Part shown: positions 46,134-55,873 of the stretch, piece by piece
How positions within the stretch are numbered: the first letter of the stretch is position 1
Layout: each line of letters begins with the position of its first letter
Source: Marinomonas spartinae
GTDB lineage: Bacteria > Pseudomonadota > Gammaproteobacteria > Pseudomonadales > Marinomonadaceae
Direction of reading: 5' to 3'
DNA: 64,000 nucleotides
Assembly: GCF_900089775.1 (NCBI RefSeq)
Contig: NZ_FLOB01000003.1
Coordinates: 186,001 to 250,000 of the forward strand
Translations under genes and position numbers: made by a program
The notes under the pieces: model-generated
Databases searched by the model: none
What the model saw: only the letters and a program-made list of their open reading frames with translations
Told to the model about the DNA's origin: nothing

Positions 46134-47926
46134 ATATACTTTCTATGATTCATTTCGCACGCCCTTATTGGCTGCTTCTGTTACCATTAATCTGGCTACT
46201 GTTTTTCCTTATTCGCTATAAAAACACAGGGAGCAACACACTCAGTAAAGCCTTTGATCAAAACTTGCTTGTTCATCTAGAACAATCTGAGCAACCAAGC
46301 CATATAAATAAATGGCTAGGCTTACTCTCTATCTCTCTATGCGTGATCGGGCTGTCAGGCATAAGCTGGGTGAAAGCGCCTTCTATGATGTTTGAATCCA
46401 GTAGTAAAACCATTTTCGTGATTGATCAGTCTCTTTCCATGTATGCAAAAGATATTCAACCCAATCGCCAAACACTGTTAATACAAACGGTACGGGACAT
46501 TTTAGGACAAAGTAAAGATGGCAATATCGCCCTCGTCGCGTTTGCTGGGGACGCTTATACCATTACCCCATTCAGCCAAGATAAAAATACCATCACACAC
46601 TTTTTATTGGCACTAGAACCCATCATCATGCCCGTTTACGGAAGTAATCTGACCAGCGGTGTCAAAGATGCTCTTTCACTCATTCCCAATAAAAAAACAT
46701 CCGCGCACCTCATCATTTTGACCGATAGCTTGGATGCAAAAGATAAAAAAGCCATTCCATCTCTTTTAGCGGATCACCATCTCCACACAGACCTAATCGC
46801 AATTGGTACAAAAAAAGGCGGCACCATTCTATTACCCAATGGACAAATACTGACATCAGATGGAAAAAATGTCGTTCCACACACGCCTGTTGAACAGTTA
46901 AAAACGTTTGCAAAAACAATCCATGCGCACTTTTATCACGGCCGCTTAACTTCCGCTCAATTAAATGCCATTACGCAAAACACCGATCAACACGCAAAAG
47001 ATCAACAAGCGGATAATCGGAGCTTTCACTGGATCGATCAAGGTCATTGGTTCGCATTCCCTTTTCTTCTGTGGCTCGCCTTTCAGTTTCGACGCGGCAT
47101 GCTATTAACGCTAATGCTGTCGGTCTTTTTGCTGCCATCCAACAAGGCCAGCGCTTCACCATTAGATTGGTTCAAAACCCCAGATCAACTAGGCCAAGAA
47201 GCGGCTAATCACGACCACTGGAAAAAAGCGAACCAATATTTTCAGCAGCCAGATTGGAAAGCAGCATCCGAATATGCCTTGGGGAAATACAGTCAAGCCG
47301 CCAATACACTCTCCAGCATCAGTAAAAGCGCCGCTGATTTTTACAATCTCGGCAATGCACTTGCCCTATCAGGCAAGCTGCAACCCGCAATCGATGCCTA
47401 TAAAAGAGCGCTCGCCCTCGACCCCACCATGAAAGAAGCTCAAGACAATCTAAGATACTTGGAGAAGCAAAAAAAGCAGCAACAGTCAAAAAATGCTAAT
47501 AAGAAAAAACAATCTAATAAAAAGTCTTCATCAAACAAAAATAGCTCATCTGATAAGAACAAGTCATCGGATAAAAATCATTCGAACAGTAAACAAAACC
47601 ACTCACCCAAACAGACTCCTCCCTCTCATTCATCGGATAAAGCATCCCATGATTCAACAGCAAAAAAACAGAATAAAAGTCCTGAAAAACAAGACAAAAA
47701 GCCGTCGTCTGAGGATAATAAGCAAACGCCTGAAGAAAAACAGCAGCAATCAAAATCTGCCACTAACACTGACCTCAATAGAGAGCAGAAACAGGCATTA
47801 AAACAATGGCTCAGACAAATACAGGATAATCCTGGCACACTATTACAGCGCAAACTGTGGTATTTACATCAAGAAAAGAGCCACGAAAATTACACCAATC
47901 AAGAGGATGGGATTAACCCATGGTAA
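46130..47926 (+). CDS. VWA plus TPR membrane protein (BatB/BatC fusion)
   Basis: 598 residues with two N-terminal helices, a VWA domain with MIDAS-like DQSLSMY near residue 100, a hydrophobic segment near 323-340, then TPR repeats (AADFYNLGNALALSGKLQPAIDAYKRAL, around 404-430). From about residue 443 to 545 the chain is a low-complexity linker of Lys, Ser, Asn, Gln and Asp, followed by an acidic end. The fusion of BatB-type VWA and BatC-type TPR is common in proteobacteria. Overlaps the next gene by 7 bp. Confidence 0.87.
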   Translation: MNILSMIHFARPYWLLLLPLIWLLFFLIRYKNTGSNTLSKAFDQNLLVHLEQSEQPSHINKWLGLLSISLCVIGLSGISWVKAPSMMFESSSKTIFVIDQSLSMYAKDIQPNRQTLLIQTVRDILGQSKDGNIALVAFAGDAYTITPFSQDKNTITHFLLALEPIIMPVYGSNLTSGVKDALSLIPNKKTSAHLIILTDSLDAKDKKAIPSLLADHHLHTDLIAIGTKKGGTILLPNGQILTSDGKNVVPHTPVEQLKTFAKTIHAHFYHGRLTSAQLNAITQNTDQHAKDQQADNRSFHWIDQGHWFAFPFLLWLAFQFRRGMLLTLMLSVFLLPSNKASASPLDWFKTPDQLGQEAANHDHWKKANQYFQQPDWKAASEYALGKYSQAANTLSSISKSAADFYNLGNALALSGKLQPAIDAYKRALALDPTMKEAQDNLRYLEKQKKQQQSKNANKKKQSNKKSSSNKNSSSDKNKSSDKNHSNSKQNHSPKQTPPSHSSDKASHDSTAKKQNKSPEKQDKKPSSEDNKQTPEEKQQQSKSATNTDLNREQKQALKQWLRQIQDNPGTLLQRKLWYLHQEKSHENYTNQEDGINPW

Positions 47927-49752
47927 TGAAGCAGTTTTATTCTTTCATGTTCGCCTTCAGTAGAAAAATACACTTTTCTCTGGCAACACTGCTTATTACG
48001 GGATTATTTTCTTTGGCGTTACCAGCTTATGCCGATAGCGTAACCGCCTCACTTGATAAAAATGTCGTAACCGAAAACGATATTGTTCAACTGACCATAA
48101 GAGCTGACTTCACCAACACAGGCAACGGTCCCGACCTCACTCCTTTGAAAAAAGACTTTGATATTGTTAGCCAAAGCCAAAGCAGTCAGTTTAGTTTTAA
48201 TCTAGGCAGCAACACAGCTATGAGTTACTGGGTTATCTCGCTCATGCCCAAGTCTGTCGGAACCTTTACTATTCCCCCTATTAAAATTGGTCAATACGCT
48301 TCCCAACCTCTGACATTGACCGTCAAAAACGCGCCTGAAATGTTAGATAAAAACGGCAACCCACCAGTGATGCTGAAAACTCGAGTCTCGTCTGACTCTC
48401 CTTACTTGCAACAACAAGTCATTTTCACAATGAAGTTGTATACATCAGTATCGCTTAACAACGCTAACATCTCCGTACCGTCTAACCCTGATTTGATTTT
48501 TGAACAGCTTAAAGATGACCAAAGCGAATTTAAAGAAATCAACGGCACGCGCTACCAAGTACTCACTCGTAAGTACCTCGCTTTCCCACAAAAAAGTGGA
48601 AAAATCACCATCGCCCCACAAACCATGCAAGCCATGATGCAGATGGGATCAGGCCAACGTATTGTTAGAATTCAAAGCCAACCCATTAACTTACAGGTAT
48701 TACCTATCCCTCCCAGCTATACAAACGATAACTGGCTACCAAGCGAAGGCGTTACCATCAACACCAAATTAGAGAAACCTAAGGGCACGGTACGCGTGGG
48801 GGATACACTCATTTGGACAATTAATATTGACGCGAAAGATTCACTGCCAGAACAAATCCCTCAGCTTACATTCAATAGCACCAAAGCCTACAAACTCTAT
48901 CCAGAGCCAGCAACATTTAGCAGCCAAAAGAATGACAAGGGCATCATTGGTCATCAGACCATTAAAATTCAAGTTGTACCCACACAAAAAGGCACAATTA
49001 AATTACCGGATGTTTCTGTCACCTACTGGGACACCAACAAACGTGTTGAAAAAACCGTAACACAAAGCACGCCCGAATTGGCCATTGCGCCGTTACCAAC
49101 AAGCTCGAGTGAAAAAACAAACAACGTCACACCAAAACCAAAGACGCTCGACAAACCATTGCCGCCACAATCACGCTCTGTTGCTCCAATTTCTTTAGCC
49201 AAGCAAGAAAAAGACCAGTCTAATCCATCAGACGACACTCCAAAACCTATTCACACTCACTTAGTGAAAGAGCAGAGTGACGTTAATTGGCGCCTATACA
49301 GCGTCATTGGCTTAGCCATTTTGACCGTACTACTATTACTCGTTTGCCTGTTACTGTTTTGGAAAAAGAAAAAATCAAAAGACGACGAGTCCAATGTACC
49401 AACACTGAAAGAATTTGCACCATTAACCAGCAGCGATGAAAAAAGCGCCTTTCAAAGCTTGATTGAATGCTGTCGACAAGACAATATTACAGAATTAAGA
49501 TCGTACCTTTTGGAGTGGGCTCGACACCGCTGGGGCGACGAGCAAATCCACAGCATAGAAGACATTAAGCGTCTAGCAGGGTCTGTCACATTGACTCAGC
49601 TCTTAATGGAGGCGGAATTGATGCTGTACTCAAACCAGACAAGCCATCAATGGCAAGGGAGCTCACTCGCTGATGCACTAGAAGAGTATCAAACGGGACA
49701 ACCTAAAAAAACTCAAGCCAGTCAGCTTAAGACACTCTATCCAAACTTTTAA
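47920..49752 (+). CDS. BatD-like oxygen tolerance protein
   Basis: 610 residues: N-terminal signal peptide (cleavage near residue 39 after AYA), several beta-sandwich periplasmic domains, one transmembrane helix near 463-484 and a cytosolic C-terminal domain. The layout and DKNVVTENDIVQLTI near the mature start match BatD. Last gene of the MoxR-DUF58-DUF4381-VWA-VWA/TPR-BatD operon. Confidence 0.88.
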   Translation: MVMKQFYSFMFAFSRKIHFSLATLLITGLFSLALPAYADSVTASLDKNVVTENDIVQLTIRADFTNTGNGPDLTPLKKDFDIVSQSQSSQFSFNLGSNTAMSYWVISLMPKSVGTFTIPPIKIGQYASQPLTLTVKNAPEMLDKNGNPPVMLKTRVSSDSPYLQQQVIFTMKLYTSVSLNNANISVPSNPDLIFEQLKDDQSEFKEINGTRYQVLTRKYLAFPQKSGKITIAPQTMQAMMQMGSGQRIVRIQSQPINLQVLPIPPSYTNDNWLPSEGVTINTKLEKPKGTVRVGDTLIWTINIDAKDSLPEQIPQLTFNSTKAYKLYPEPATFSSQKNDKGIIGHQTIKIQVVPTQKGTIKLPDVSVTYWDTNKRVEKTVTQSTPELAIAPLPTSSSEKTNNVTPKPKTLDKPLPPQSRSVAPISLAKQEKDQSNPSDDTPKPIHTHLVKEQSDVNWRLYSVIGLAILTVLLLLVCLLLFWKKKKSKDDESNVPTLKEFAPLTSSDEKSAFQSLIECCRQDNITELRSYLLEWARHRWGDEQIHSIEDIKRLAGSVTLTQLLMEAELMLYSNQTSHQWQGSSLADALEEYQTGQPKKTQASQLKTLYPNF

Positions 49753-49808
49753 GTCACTGGCTTTTATTACATATTCATGAAGAAAATAGACGGAGAAAGC
49801 GATAAATC

Positions 49809-50738
49809 ATGACCCATACATTTCAGTCTGGCATCATTCCAGAAGCATCAAGTGATGCTTTATTTATCACCTTTGATGTCAAAAAAGAGCGCATTGCTGG
49901 CGCCAAAAAAGCCCTCTCAATGAGCCCGGCTATTATCAGAGAGCTGCAACAGCAATTCCCTGATGCAGACCTTTATGCCACTATCGGAATCAGTCATTCC
50001 GCATGGCGTTATTTTGATTTAAGTGCACATCCAGCAGAATTAGCCCCCTTTCCCCGTTTTTCCCATAACAATATTGAAGTTGGTGAGACAGAAGGAGAAT
50101 TGGTATTTCATATCCGCTCAACGCGTAGGGACGCTTCTTATTTACTCGCCAATGCTCTATATCAAGCATTTGATAATAGCCTGACCATTATCGACGAAAT
50201 CAGTTGCTTCAAATACTTAGACAATCGAGACCTAACAGGCTTTGTCGACGGTACAGAAAACCCTGAAGGCGAAGCAAGAAAAGCGGTAGCACTTGTTGGT
50301 GAGGAAGATATACACTTTAAAGATGGTTCCTATCTAAATCTTATGCGCTTTGAGCATGATCTAAACAAATGGGAACAGCTGGATCTTAAAACCCAAGAAG
50401 ATACCTATGGACGTACTAAGTATGCAAATGAAGAGTACGTCTCCAAAGATAAGTCTGTTCATGCACACACTAAACGTACGTCCCTAAAAGACCACAATGG
50501 AAAATCACTGGAAATACTTCGTCACAGCATGCCATTCGCTTCATTAACCTGTAAAGGTCTGATGTTTGCCAGCTACAGCAAAACCCCCAGCATATTCAAC
50601 CAAATGTTAAAAAGCATGGTAGAAGGTGATGAAAACGGCAACCAAGATCATTTGATGCGATACACCGCAGCCAAAACTGGTAATGCTTTCTTTGTCCCTT
50701 CCGTTACTTGGTTAGAAAGCATGGGGAATGGCAAGTAA
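49809..50738 (+). CDS. DyP-type peroxidase (YfeX-like)
   Basis: 309 residues. The DyP signature GFVDGTENP holds the catalytic Asp near residue 151, and the proximal heme His is in AHTKR near 220, aligning with E. coli YfeX. These haem enzymes are cytosolic or loaded into encapsulins; no encapsulin gene or signal peptide is seen. 56 bp after batD on the same strand, followed by a terminator; it could belong to the Bat message. GGAG lies somewhat far upstream of the ATG. Confidence 0.9.
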   Translation: MTHTFQSGIIPEASSDALFITFDVKKERIAGAKKALSMSPAIIRELQQQFPDADLYATIGISHSAWRYFDLSAHPAELAPFPRFSHNNIEVGETEGELVFHIRSTRRDASYLLANALYQAFDNSLTIIDEISCFKYLDNRDLTGFVDGTENPEGEARKAVALVGEEDIHFKDGSYLNLMRFEHDLNKWEQLDLKTQEDTYGRTKYANEEYVSKDKSVHAHTKRTSLKDHNGKSLEILRHSMPFASLTCKGLMFASYSKTPSIFNQMLKSMVEGDENGNQDHLMRYTAAKTGNAFFVPSVTWLESMGNGK

Positions 50739-50817
50739 AGCCATCTCTTTGTTTAACGGGATAAATGATGGCTGTGGCGCAATTAGCTTAGCAAAACAAA
50801 TCACAACTCCAAAAACG

Positions 50818-50844
50818 AAAAAAGCCAGCGATTGCTGGCTTTTT
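50818..50844. terminator. Bidirectional terminator
   Basis: AAAAAGCCAGC pairs with GCTGGCTTTTT around a 4-nt loop between the convergent DyP and ppiD genes. Confidence 0.88.
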
Positions 50845-50888
50845 CATTCTATTGCTTTGACAAATTTATCTAAGAACAGCTAGCTAGA

Positions 50889-52715
50889 TCACAGGTTTGT
50901 TTCTATGTCTGCTTTGCTTTTTAACCACTCATTTTGTGATGTAAGATTCATCTTAGATTCCGTCTCACGAAGATATTGTCCATAAGCCTGCTCTTGGCGG
51001 TCAGAAGCTTTGTCAGATCCAGCCTGAACCTTGTTTAAGCGAATTAAAACAAGATCCCCATCGTCTAACTTCTTAATATCCATAACAGGTTTACCTTCAG
51101 GTTGCGCCATAGTAAAGGCTAAAGAAGCAATTTCATCCTGACCACGCTTCGCTAGCTTAACGGACGTCCACTTAGTGCTTGGAGCCGTCTCTGCCGCTTT
51201 CGCTTGAGCCATAATGGCGGCTTCTGCTTTAGATTGCACTAGCTTAGACGTAACTTCTTTTTTCGCCTGCTCAAAGGATTGGACAGACTCAGGCTTATGA
51301 TCAGCCAAATGGATCACAACAACCTTATTGCCCCCCAAATCGATCAAGTCGCTATTTTGACCATCTTTAAGAACGGTATCACCAAACGCCGCACTGATAA
51401 CTGACGCATTCGAAGTAATCGCATTATTACCGCCATCACGACTGAAGTAATTGCTAGTCTGAACCTTCACACCATACTCATTGGCAAGCGGTTTAAGCTG
51501 ATCGCTGGCATAAGCTAAATCGGAGATGTTTTCATGAGCAGCAAACAGCGCCTCTTGTGCTTTCTTAGCAACTATTTGTTTTTCTAAAGCTGCTTTTTTA
51601 TCAGCAAGAGAAGGGACTTTTGGATCTTTGATCGCTTCTAACTTGATTAAATGCCAGCCAAATTTTGTTTTTACCTCTTTAACTTGGCCTTTCTTCATGC
51701 TAAATAAAGCGTCTTCAAACGGTTTAACCATCGTCCCTTGAGTAATATAACCCAACTCACCGCCTTTTTTCTTAGAACCGATATCATCAGAGTACTCTTT
51801 AGCTAAGTCAGCAAAACTAACACCTTTCGCTAACTGGGCCTTGATCTTATCCAAGATCGCCTTTGCTTGTTTCTCCGTATGAGTATTATCAATCAGAATA
51901 TGGGATGCTTTGCGCTCTTCTTTAGGAAGCCCTGCAACAAACGCCTTATACGCCTCTTGGAGATCTTCATTGGTTACTTTTACTTTGTTCGCAAAATCCG
52001 CAGCCGTTAGCTCAACATAATTGATTTTTACCTGTTCAGGCGTTTTGAATTCATTTTTATGCTCATCGTAATAGGCTTTTAGCTCTTTATCTGTCACGCG
52101 GGTTTTCTCAGACTGATCAGCCAAAGAGAACTTAACGTAATCAAAAGAACGCTCTTGAGATTGCAACTGAGCAATGCTATCAACTTGATAAGGAAGAACA
52201 AAATCAGAATTCACAACACCTCTTTCAAGCTGTTGCGATAAAATGCTTTCGCGCACACGATTTTTAAACGCTAAAGGAGTAAAACCCAATGTGCGAATAA
52301 AGTTTACATATTTGGTTTGGTCAAACTTACCATCAGTTTGAAATTGAGGGTTCTGCAGTAAATAAGAATTTACTTGACCATCCGACACGCCTAGCTTAAG
52401 TGACGCAATCTGGTTATCTATTAAAGCACCTTGAATCAACTCATTTAATGCATTCTTTTGCAACACATTCTCTTGCAGCATCGCTGGGTTGACGTGGCCA
52501 TTAGACATAGCAATCAGCTGACGACGCTGAAGATCCGCTTGTTGCAACATCTGTGCACGAGTAATATCAGTGCCATCCACTTTAGCTACCTTGTCGGTTG
52601 AGGTAAAGCTTTTTACTAAGGCCTCGACGCCAAATAGAGCAAAAGTCACGACAATAAAACCAACAATGATCTTAACCACGATGCCTTGTGACTTATCTCT
52701 TATATCCTGGAGCAT
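50889..52715 (-). CDS. ppiD: Periplasmic folding chaperone / peptidyl-prolyl isomerase PpiD
   Basis: 608 residues: a single N-terminal membrane helix (residues 15-34), a SurA-N-like chaperone domain and a parvulin domain with KASHILI near residue 265. PpiD is anchored to the inner membrane and helps proteins leaving the Sec translocon. I chose the ATG at 52715, with GGAGG upstream; the longer frame from 52778 runs through the tRNA terminator. Lies downstream of hupB and tRNA-Asp. Confidence 0.92.
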   Translation of the reverse strand: MLQDIRDKSQGIVVKIIVGFIVVTFALFGVEALVKSFTSTDKVAKVDGTDITRAQMLQQADLQRRQLIAMSNGHVNPAMLQENVLQKNALNELIQGALIDNQIASLKLGVSDGQVNSYLLQNPQFQTDGKFDQTKYVNFIRTLGFTPLAFKNRVRESILSQQLERGVVNSDFVLPYQVDSIAQLQSQERSFDYVKFSLADQSEKTRVTDKELKAYYDEHKNEFKTPEQVKINYVELTAADFANKVKVTNEDLQEAYKAFVAGLPKEERKASHILIDNTHTEKQAKAILDKIKAQLAKGVSFADLAKEYSDDIGSKKKGGELGYITQGTMVKPFEDALFSMKKGQVKEVKTKFGWHLIKLEAIKDPKVPSLADKKAALEKQIVAKKAQEALFAAHENISDLAYASDQLKPLANEYGVKVQTSNYFSRDGGNNAITSNASVISAAFGDTVLKDGQNSDLIDLGGNKVVVIHLADHKPESVQSFEQAKKEVTSKLVQSKAEAAIMAQAKAAETAPSTKWTSVKLAKRGQDEIASLAFTMAQPEGKPVMDIKKLDDGDLVLIRLNKVQAGSDKASDRQEQAYGQYLRETESKMNLTSQNEWLKSKADIETNL

Positions 52716-52749
52716 TATGCCTCCACATGAGTTAATGATGTTTCTAAAT

Positions 52750-52784
52750 AAAAAAGGTGTATTCCGCACGGAATACACCTTTTT
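52750..52784 (-). terminator. Terminator of tRNA-Asp
   Basis: A 15-16 bp perfect stem AAAAAGGTGTATTCCG / CGGAATACACCTTTTT with a 2-nt gap between arms, 8 bases after the tRNA. The minus strand ends in a T run. It separates the tRNA unit from ppiD. Confidence 0.85.
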
Positions 52785-52792
52785 GTGTCTAG

Positions 52793-52869
52793 TGGCGGAA
52801 CAGACGGGACTCGAACCCGCGACCCCCTGCGTGACAGGCAGGTATTCTAACCAACTGAACTACTGCTCC
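52793..52869 (-). tRNA. tRNA-Asp (GTC)
   Basis: 77-nt cloverleaf with encoded CCA. Acceptor stem GGAGCAG pairs with CTGTTCC (one G-U), the anticodon loop is CTGTCAC giving GTC, and the T arm GGGTTCGAGTCCC is intact. Confidence 0.95.
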
Positions 52870-52876
52870 TGATCCC

Positions 52877-53149
52877 TTAGTTTACGGCGTCTTTAAGACC
52901 TTTACCTGCTTTGAAACCAGGAACTTTAGCCGCTTTAATTTGAATTTCCTCACCAGTTTGAGGATTGCGACCAGTACGTGCTGCACGCTCTTTCACTGCA
53001 AAAGTACCAAACCCTACCAAAGTCACTTGATCTCCTTTAGACAACGCTTCTTCTATTGCTTTTAACGTAGCATCCAACGCGTTACCAGCAGCAGCTTTAG
53101 AAAGATCAGCAGAAGCCGCAATAGCCTCAATCAGTTCAGATTTATTCAC
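52877..53149 (-). CDS. hupB: HU DNA-binding protein, beta type
   Basis: 90-residue histone-like protein. The start [21 protein letters not shown] and the arm [24 protein letters not shown] match HU-beta. It binds and bends DNA as a dimer and organises the nucleoid. GTG start with AAGGGG upstream. A good promoter lies at 53237-53266. Downstream of lon as in most gammaproteobacteria. Confidence 0.95.
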   Translation of the reverse strand: MNKSELIEAIAASADLSKAAAGNALDATLKAIEEALSKGDQVTLVGFGTFAVKERAARTGRNPQTGEEIQIKAAKVPGFKAGKGLKDAVN

Positions 53150-53236
53150 GTTTTACCCCTTCAGTATTTTAAGTAGATCCTTAGAATCATTTCGGCACTG
53201 TATTAAAATAATGCTCATAGATAAGGCCGAGCCAAA

Positions 53237-53266
53237 GTTATACAAGCCCTTCCTACCCCGTGTCAA
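53237..53266 (-). promoter_or_regulatory. Sigma-70 promoter of hupB
   Basis: TTGACA at 53261-53266 and TATAAC at 53237-53242 on the minus strand, spaced by 18 bp, upstream of hupB. Confidence 0.65.
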
Positions 53267-53279
53267 CACTGGGTTTGCC

Positions 53280-55667
53280 CTAATGATGACTCACAGCTTC
53301 TTGTTCATCAACAGTTTTTTCTTTAGAAGTTAAGGTTTCTTCCTTTTTTGGTGAAGGAATGTACTCTAAAGCAATATCCAACACCTCATCAATCCATTTA
53401 ACCGGAATAACTTTCATATCGGCTTTAATATTGTCCGGGATTTCTTTTAGGTCCCGAGCATTCTCCTGCGGAATAACAACCGTTTTAATTCCTCCACGAT
53501 GAGCCGCCAGCAACTTCTCTTTCAAGCCCCCAATCGGCAACACTTCACCACGTAGAGTGATCTCACCTGTCATGGCAACTGACGCCTTAACAGGAATCTT
53601 GGTCAGAACCGAGACAATCGCCGTACACATCGCAATACCCGCACTTGGACCATCTTTTGGAGTGGCACCTTCGGGTACATGTAAATGCAGATCAGTCTTT
53701 TCATGGAAGTCCGCATCGATACCTAAACCAACAGCGCGGCTTCTGACGACAGTGAGAGCCGCCTGAATCGATTCCTGCATCACGTCACCTAATGAACCCG
53801 TTTTAACGTGACGGCCTTTACCAGGCACACCAGCGGCCTCTATGGTCAACAGTTCACCACCGACCGACGTCCACGCTAACCCAGTCACCTGACCAATTTG
53901 GTTTTTCTCTTCTGCTTTTCCATAACTAAACTTATGTATTCCTGAGAAGTCTTCTAAATTATCAGAGCTGACCACAACCGTATCAGCACCTTTATTCAGT
54001 GTTTGCTGCTTGATAACGCGACGGCAAATCTTACTCAGCTCACGTTCTAAACCACGCACACCTGCTTCTTTGGTGTAATAACGGATAACATCCATTATTG
54101 CGTCGTCAGAGACGTCAATCTCTTTATCTTTCAAGCCCGCTAGCTTGATTTGCTTAGGCAATAGATAGCGCTTGGCAATATTTAGCTTTTCATCTTCGGT
54201 GTAACCAGGGATGCGAATAATTTCCATACGATCCAGCAAAGGACCTGGAATGTTCATACTATTTGACGTACAAATAAACATCACATCAGATAAATCATAG
54301 TCCACCTCAAGATAATGGTCGCTAAACGTGTGATTTTGCTCTGGATCTAACACTTCAAGTAGTGCCGATGCTGGATCTCCACGCTGATCCATTCCCATTT
54401 TATCGATCTCATCCAAGAGAAAGAGCGGGTTTTTTACCTTAATTTTAGCTAGCTTTTGTAGCAACTTACCCGGCATAGAACCAATGTAAGTGCGGCGGTG
54501 ACCACGAATTTCAGCTTCGTCTCGCACCCCACCTAGCGACATACGCACATACTTACGATTAACCGCTTTAGCAATGGATTGACCCAGAGACGTTTTACCT
54601 ACTCCTGGTGGCCCGACCAAACACAAGACAGGACCTTTAACCTTTTTAACTCGTTGTTGTACAGCTAAAAACTCCAAAATACGCTCTTTCACATCCTGTA
54701 AACCAAAGTGATCTTGGTTTAACACTTTTTCAGCGTAAGCCAAATCATTACGTACTTTACTGCGTTTTTTCCAAGGCAGTGAAATCAACCAGTCAATATA
54801 ACCACGAACAACCGTTGCTTCTGCGGACATAGGCGACATCATACGAAGCTTTTTCAACTCTCCTTCCGCTTTCTCGGTCGCTTCTTTGCTCATACCCGAT
54901 TCATCGATTTTTTCTTGAAGAACATCAAGTTCGTTGCCACCGTCTTCCATGTCACCTAGCTCTTTCTGAATGGCTTTCATTTGCTCATTCAGATAGTACT
55001 CACGCTGACTTTTTTCCATTTGCTTTTTGACACGGCTACGAATATTTTTCTCGAGATGAGCAATATCTAATTCACCATCCATCAAAGCCATTAAATATTC
55101 GCCACGCTCAGTTAATGAAGCGATCTCAAGCACTTGCTGCTTATCTTCTAGCTTCAGACTCATGTGGCCAGTAATACTGTCAATAAGCTTCGATAAATCA
55201 TCGATGGACTTCACAGAGGTAACAACTTCGGCTGGAATGCGTTTGCTACCGGCAACATATTCATCAAGCTGCTTAAGAAGCGCTGTCCGAATCGCCGTAT
55301 GCTCAGATCCTCCGTCATCTTCTGACGCTATCTCAGCAATGCGTCCTGAGATGAATTCTCCATCATCTTCGATACTATCTAAACGAGCACGACTGCCCCC
55401 CTCTACCAACACCTTTACGGTACCATCGGGAAGACGAAGCAATTGCATAACTTTAGCCGTTGTGCCTATCGCATATAAGTCATCCAATTGCGGATCATCT
55501 TTTGAGGCATCTTGCTGAGCAACCAAAAAAACATACTTATCATTTTCCATAGCAGCTTCAAGAGCAGCAATGGATTTAGGACGCCCAACAAATAACGGCA
55601 ACACCATATGTGGGTATACGACCACGTCACGTAGAGGCAACATTGGCATTTTCAAAAATTTCGACAT
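53280..55667 (-). CDS. lon: ATP-dependent protease Lon
   Basis: 795 residues: N-terminal substrate domain (LPLRDVVVYPHMVLPLFVGR), AAA+ domain with Walker A GPPGVGKTSLG, and the protease domain with Ser in PKDGPSAG and Lys in GGLKEK, which form the catalytic dyad. It removes misfolded and regulatory proteins in the cytosol. I chose the ATG at 55667; an upstream TTG at 55679 is less likely. The C-terminus has an acidic, Lys-rich tail. Confidence 0.96.
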   Translation of the reverse strand: MSKFLKMPMLPLRDVVVYPHMVLPLFVGRPKSIAALEAAMENDKYVFLVAQQDASKDDPQLDDLYAIGTTAKVMQLLRLPDGTVKVLVEGGSRARLDSIEDDGEFISGRIAEIASEDDGGSEHTAIRTALLKQLDEYVAGSKRIPAEVVTSVKSIDDLSKLIDSITGHMSLKLEDKQQVLEIASLTERGEYLMALMDGELDIAHLEKNIRSRVKKQMEKSQREYYLNEQMKAIQKELGDMEDGGNELDVLQEKIDESGMSKEATEKAEGELKKLRMMSPMSAEATVVRGYIDWLISLPWKKRSKVRNDLAYAEKVLNQDHFGLQDVKERILEFLAVQQRVKKVKGPVLCLVGPPGVGKTSLGQSIAKAVNRKYVRMSLGGVRDEAEIRGHRRTYIGSMPGKLLQKLAKIKVKNPLFLLDEIDKMGMDQRGDPASALLEVLDPEQNHTFSDHYLEVDYDLSDVMFICTSNSMNIPGPLLDRMEIIRIPGYTEDEKLNIAKRYLLPKQIKLAGLKDKEIDVSDDAIMDVIRYYTKEAGVRGLERELSKICRRVIKQQTLNKGADTVVVSSDNLEDFSGIHKFSYGKAEEKNQIGQVTGLAWTSVGGELLTIEAAGVPGKGRHVKTGSLGDVMQESIQAALTVVRSRAVGLGIDADFHEKTDLHLHVPEGATPKDGPSAGIAMCTAIVSVLTKIPVKASVAMTGEITLRGEVLPIGGLKEKLLAAHRGGIKTVVIPQENARDLKEIPDNIKADMKVIPVKWIDEVLDIALEYIPSPKKEETLTSKEKTVDEQEAVSHH

Positions 55668-55762
55668 ATTTTTTTCCAATCTGGGCGCAAAATACCGCGC
55701 ACTTTCATTTCATTCTATGATTAGGAAAGAGATAAGGACAATAATAAAAAAAACAACCGTAT

Positions 55763-55790
55763 CAGCATGTTGAATTAAGTGTACATGCTG
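55763..55790. promoter_or_regulatory. Palindrome upstream of lon
   Basis: An 8-bp inverted repeat CAGCATGT / ACATGCTG with a 12-nt spacer lies about 100 bp upstream of lon, between it and the clpX terminator. No sigma-32 promoter with recognisable boxes was seen. It could be an operator or a leader hairpin. Confidence 0.35.
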
Positions 55791-55806
55791 CCTCTAAATC
55801 TCACAC

Positions 55807-55851
55807 TAAAAAAAAGCCGACTATGAACACAAAGATTCATACTCGGCTTTT
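55807..55851 (-). terminator. Terminator of clpX
   Basis: AAAAGCCGA and a following TATGAA pair with TTCATA and TCGGCTTTT, with one C-C mismatch inside the stem. The minus strand ends in a run of T. Confidence 0.8.
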
Positions 55852-55873
55852 AACTATAGCTTAAAAATTCAAA

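Noticed and set aside
47493..47801. Frame in +1 within the Lys/Ser-rich linker region
   Set aside because: A shadow created by the low-complexity A-rich DNA of the VWA/TPR gene.
52716..52778. Longer start for PpiD
   Set aside because: It would run through the terminator of tRNA-Asp; the ATG at 52715 has GGAGG and gives the expected N-terminal helix.
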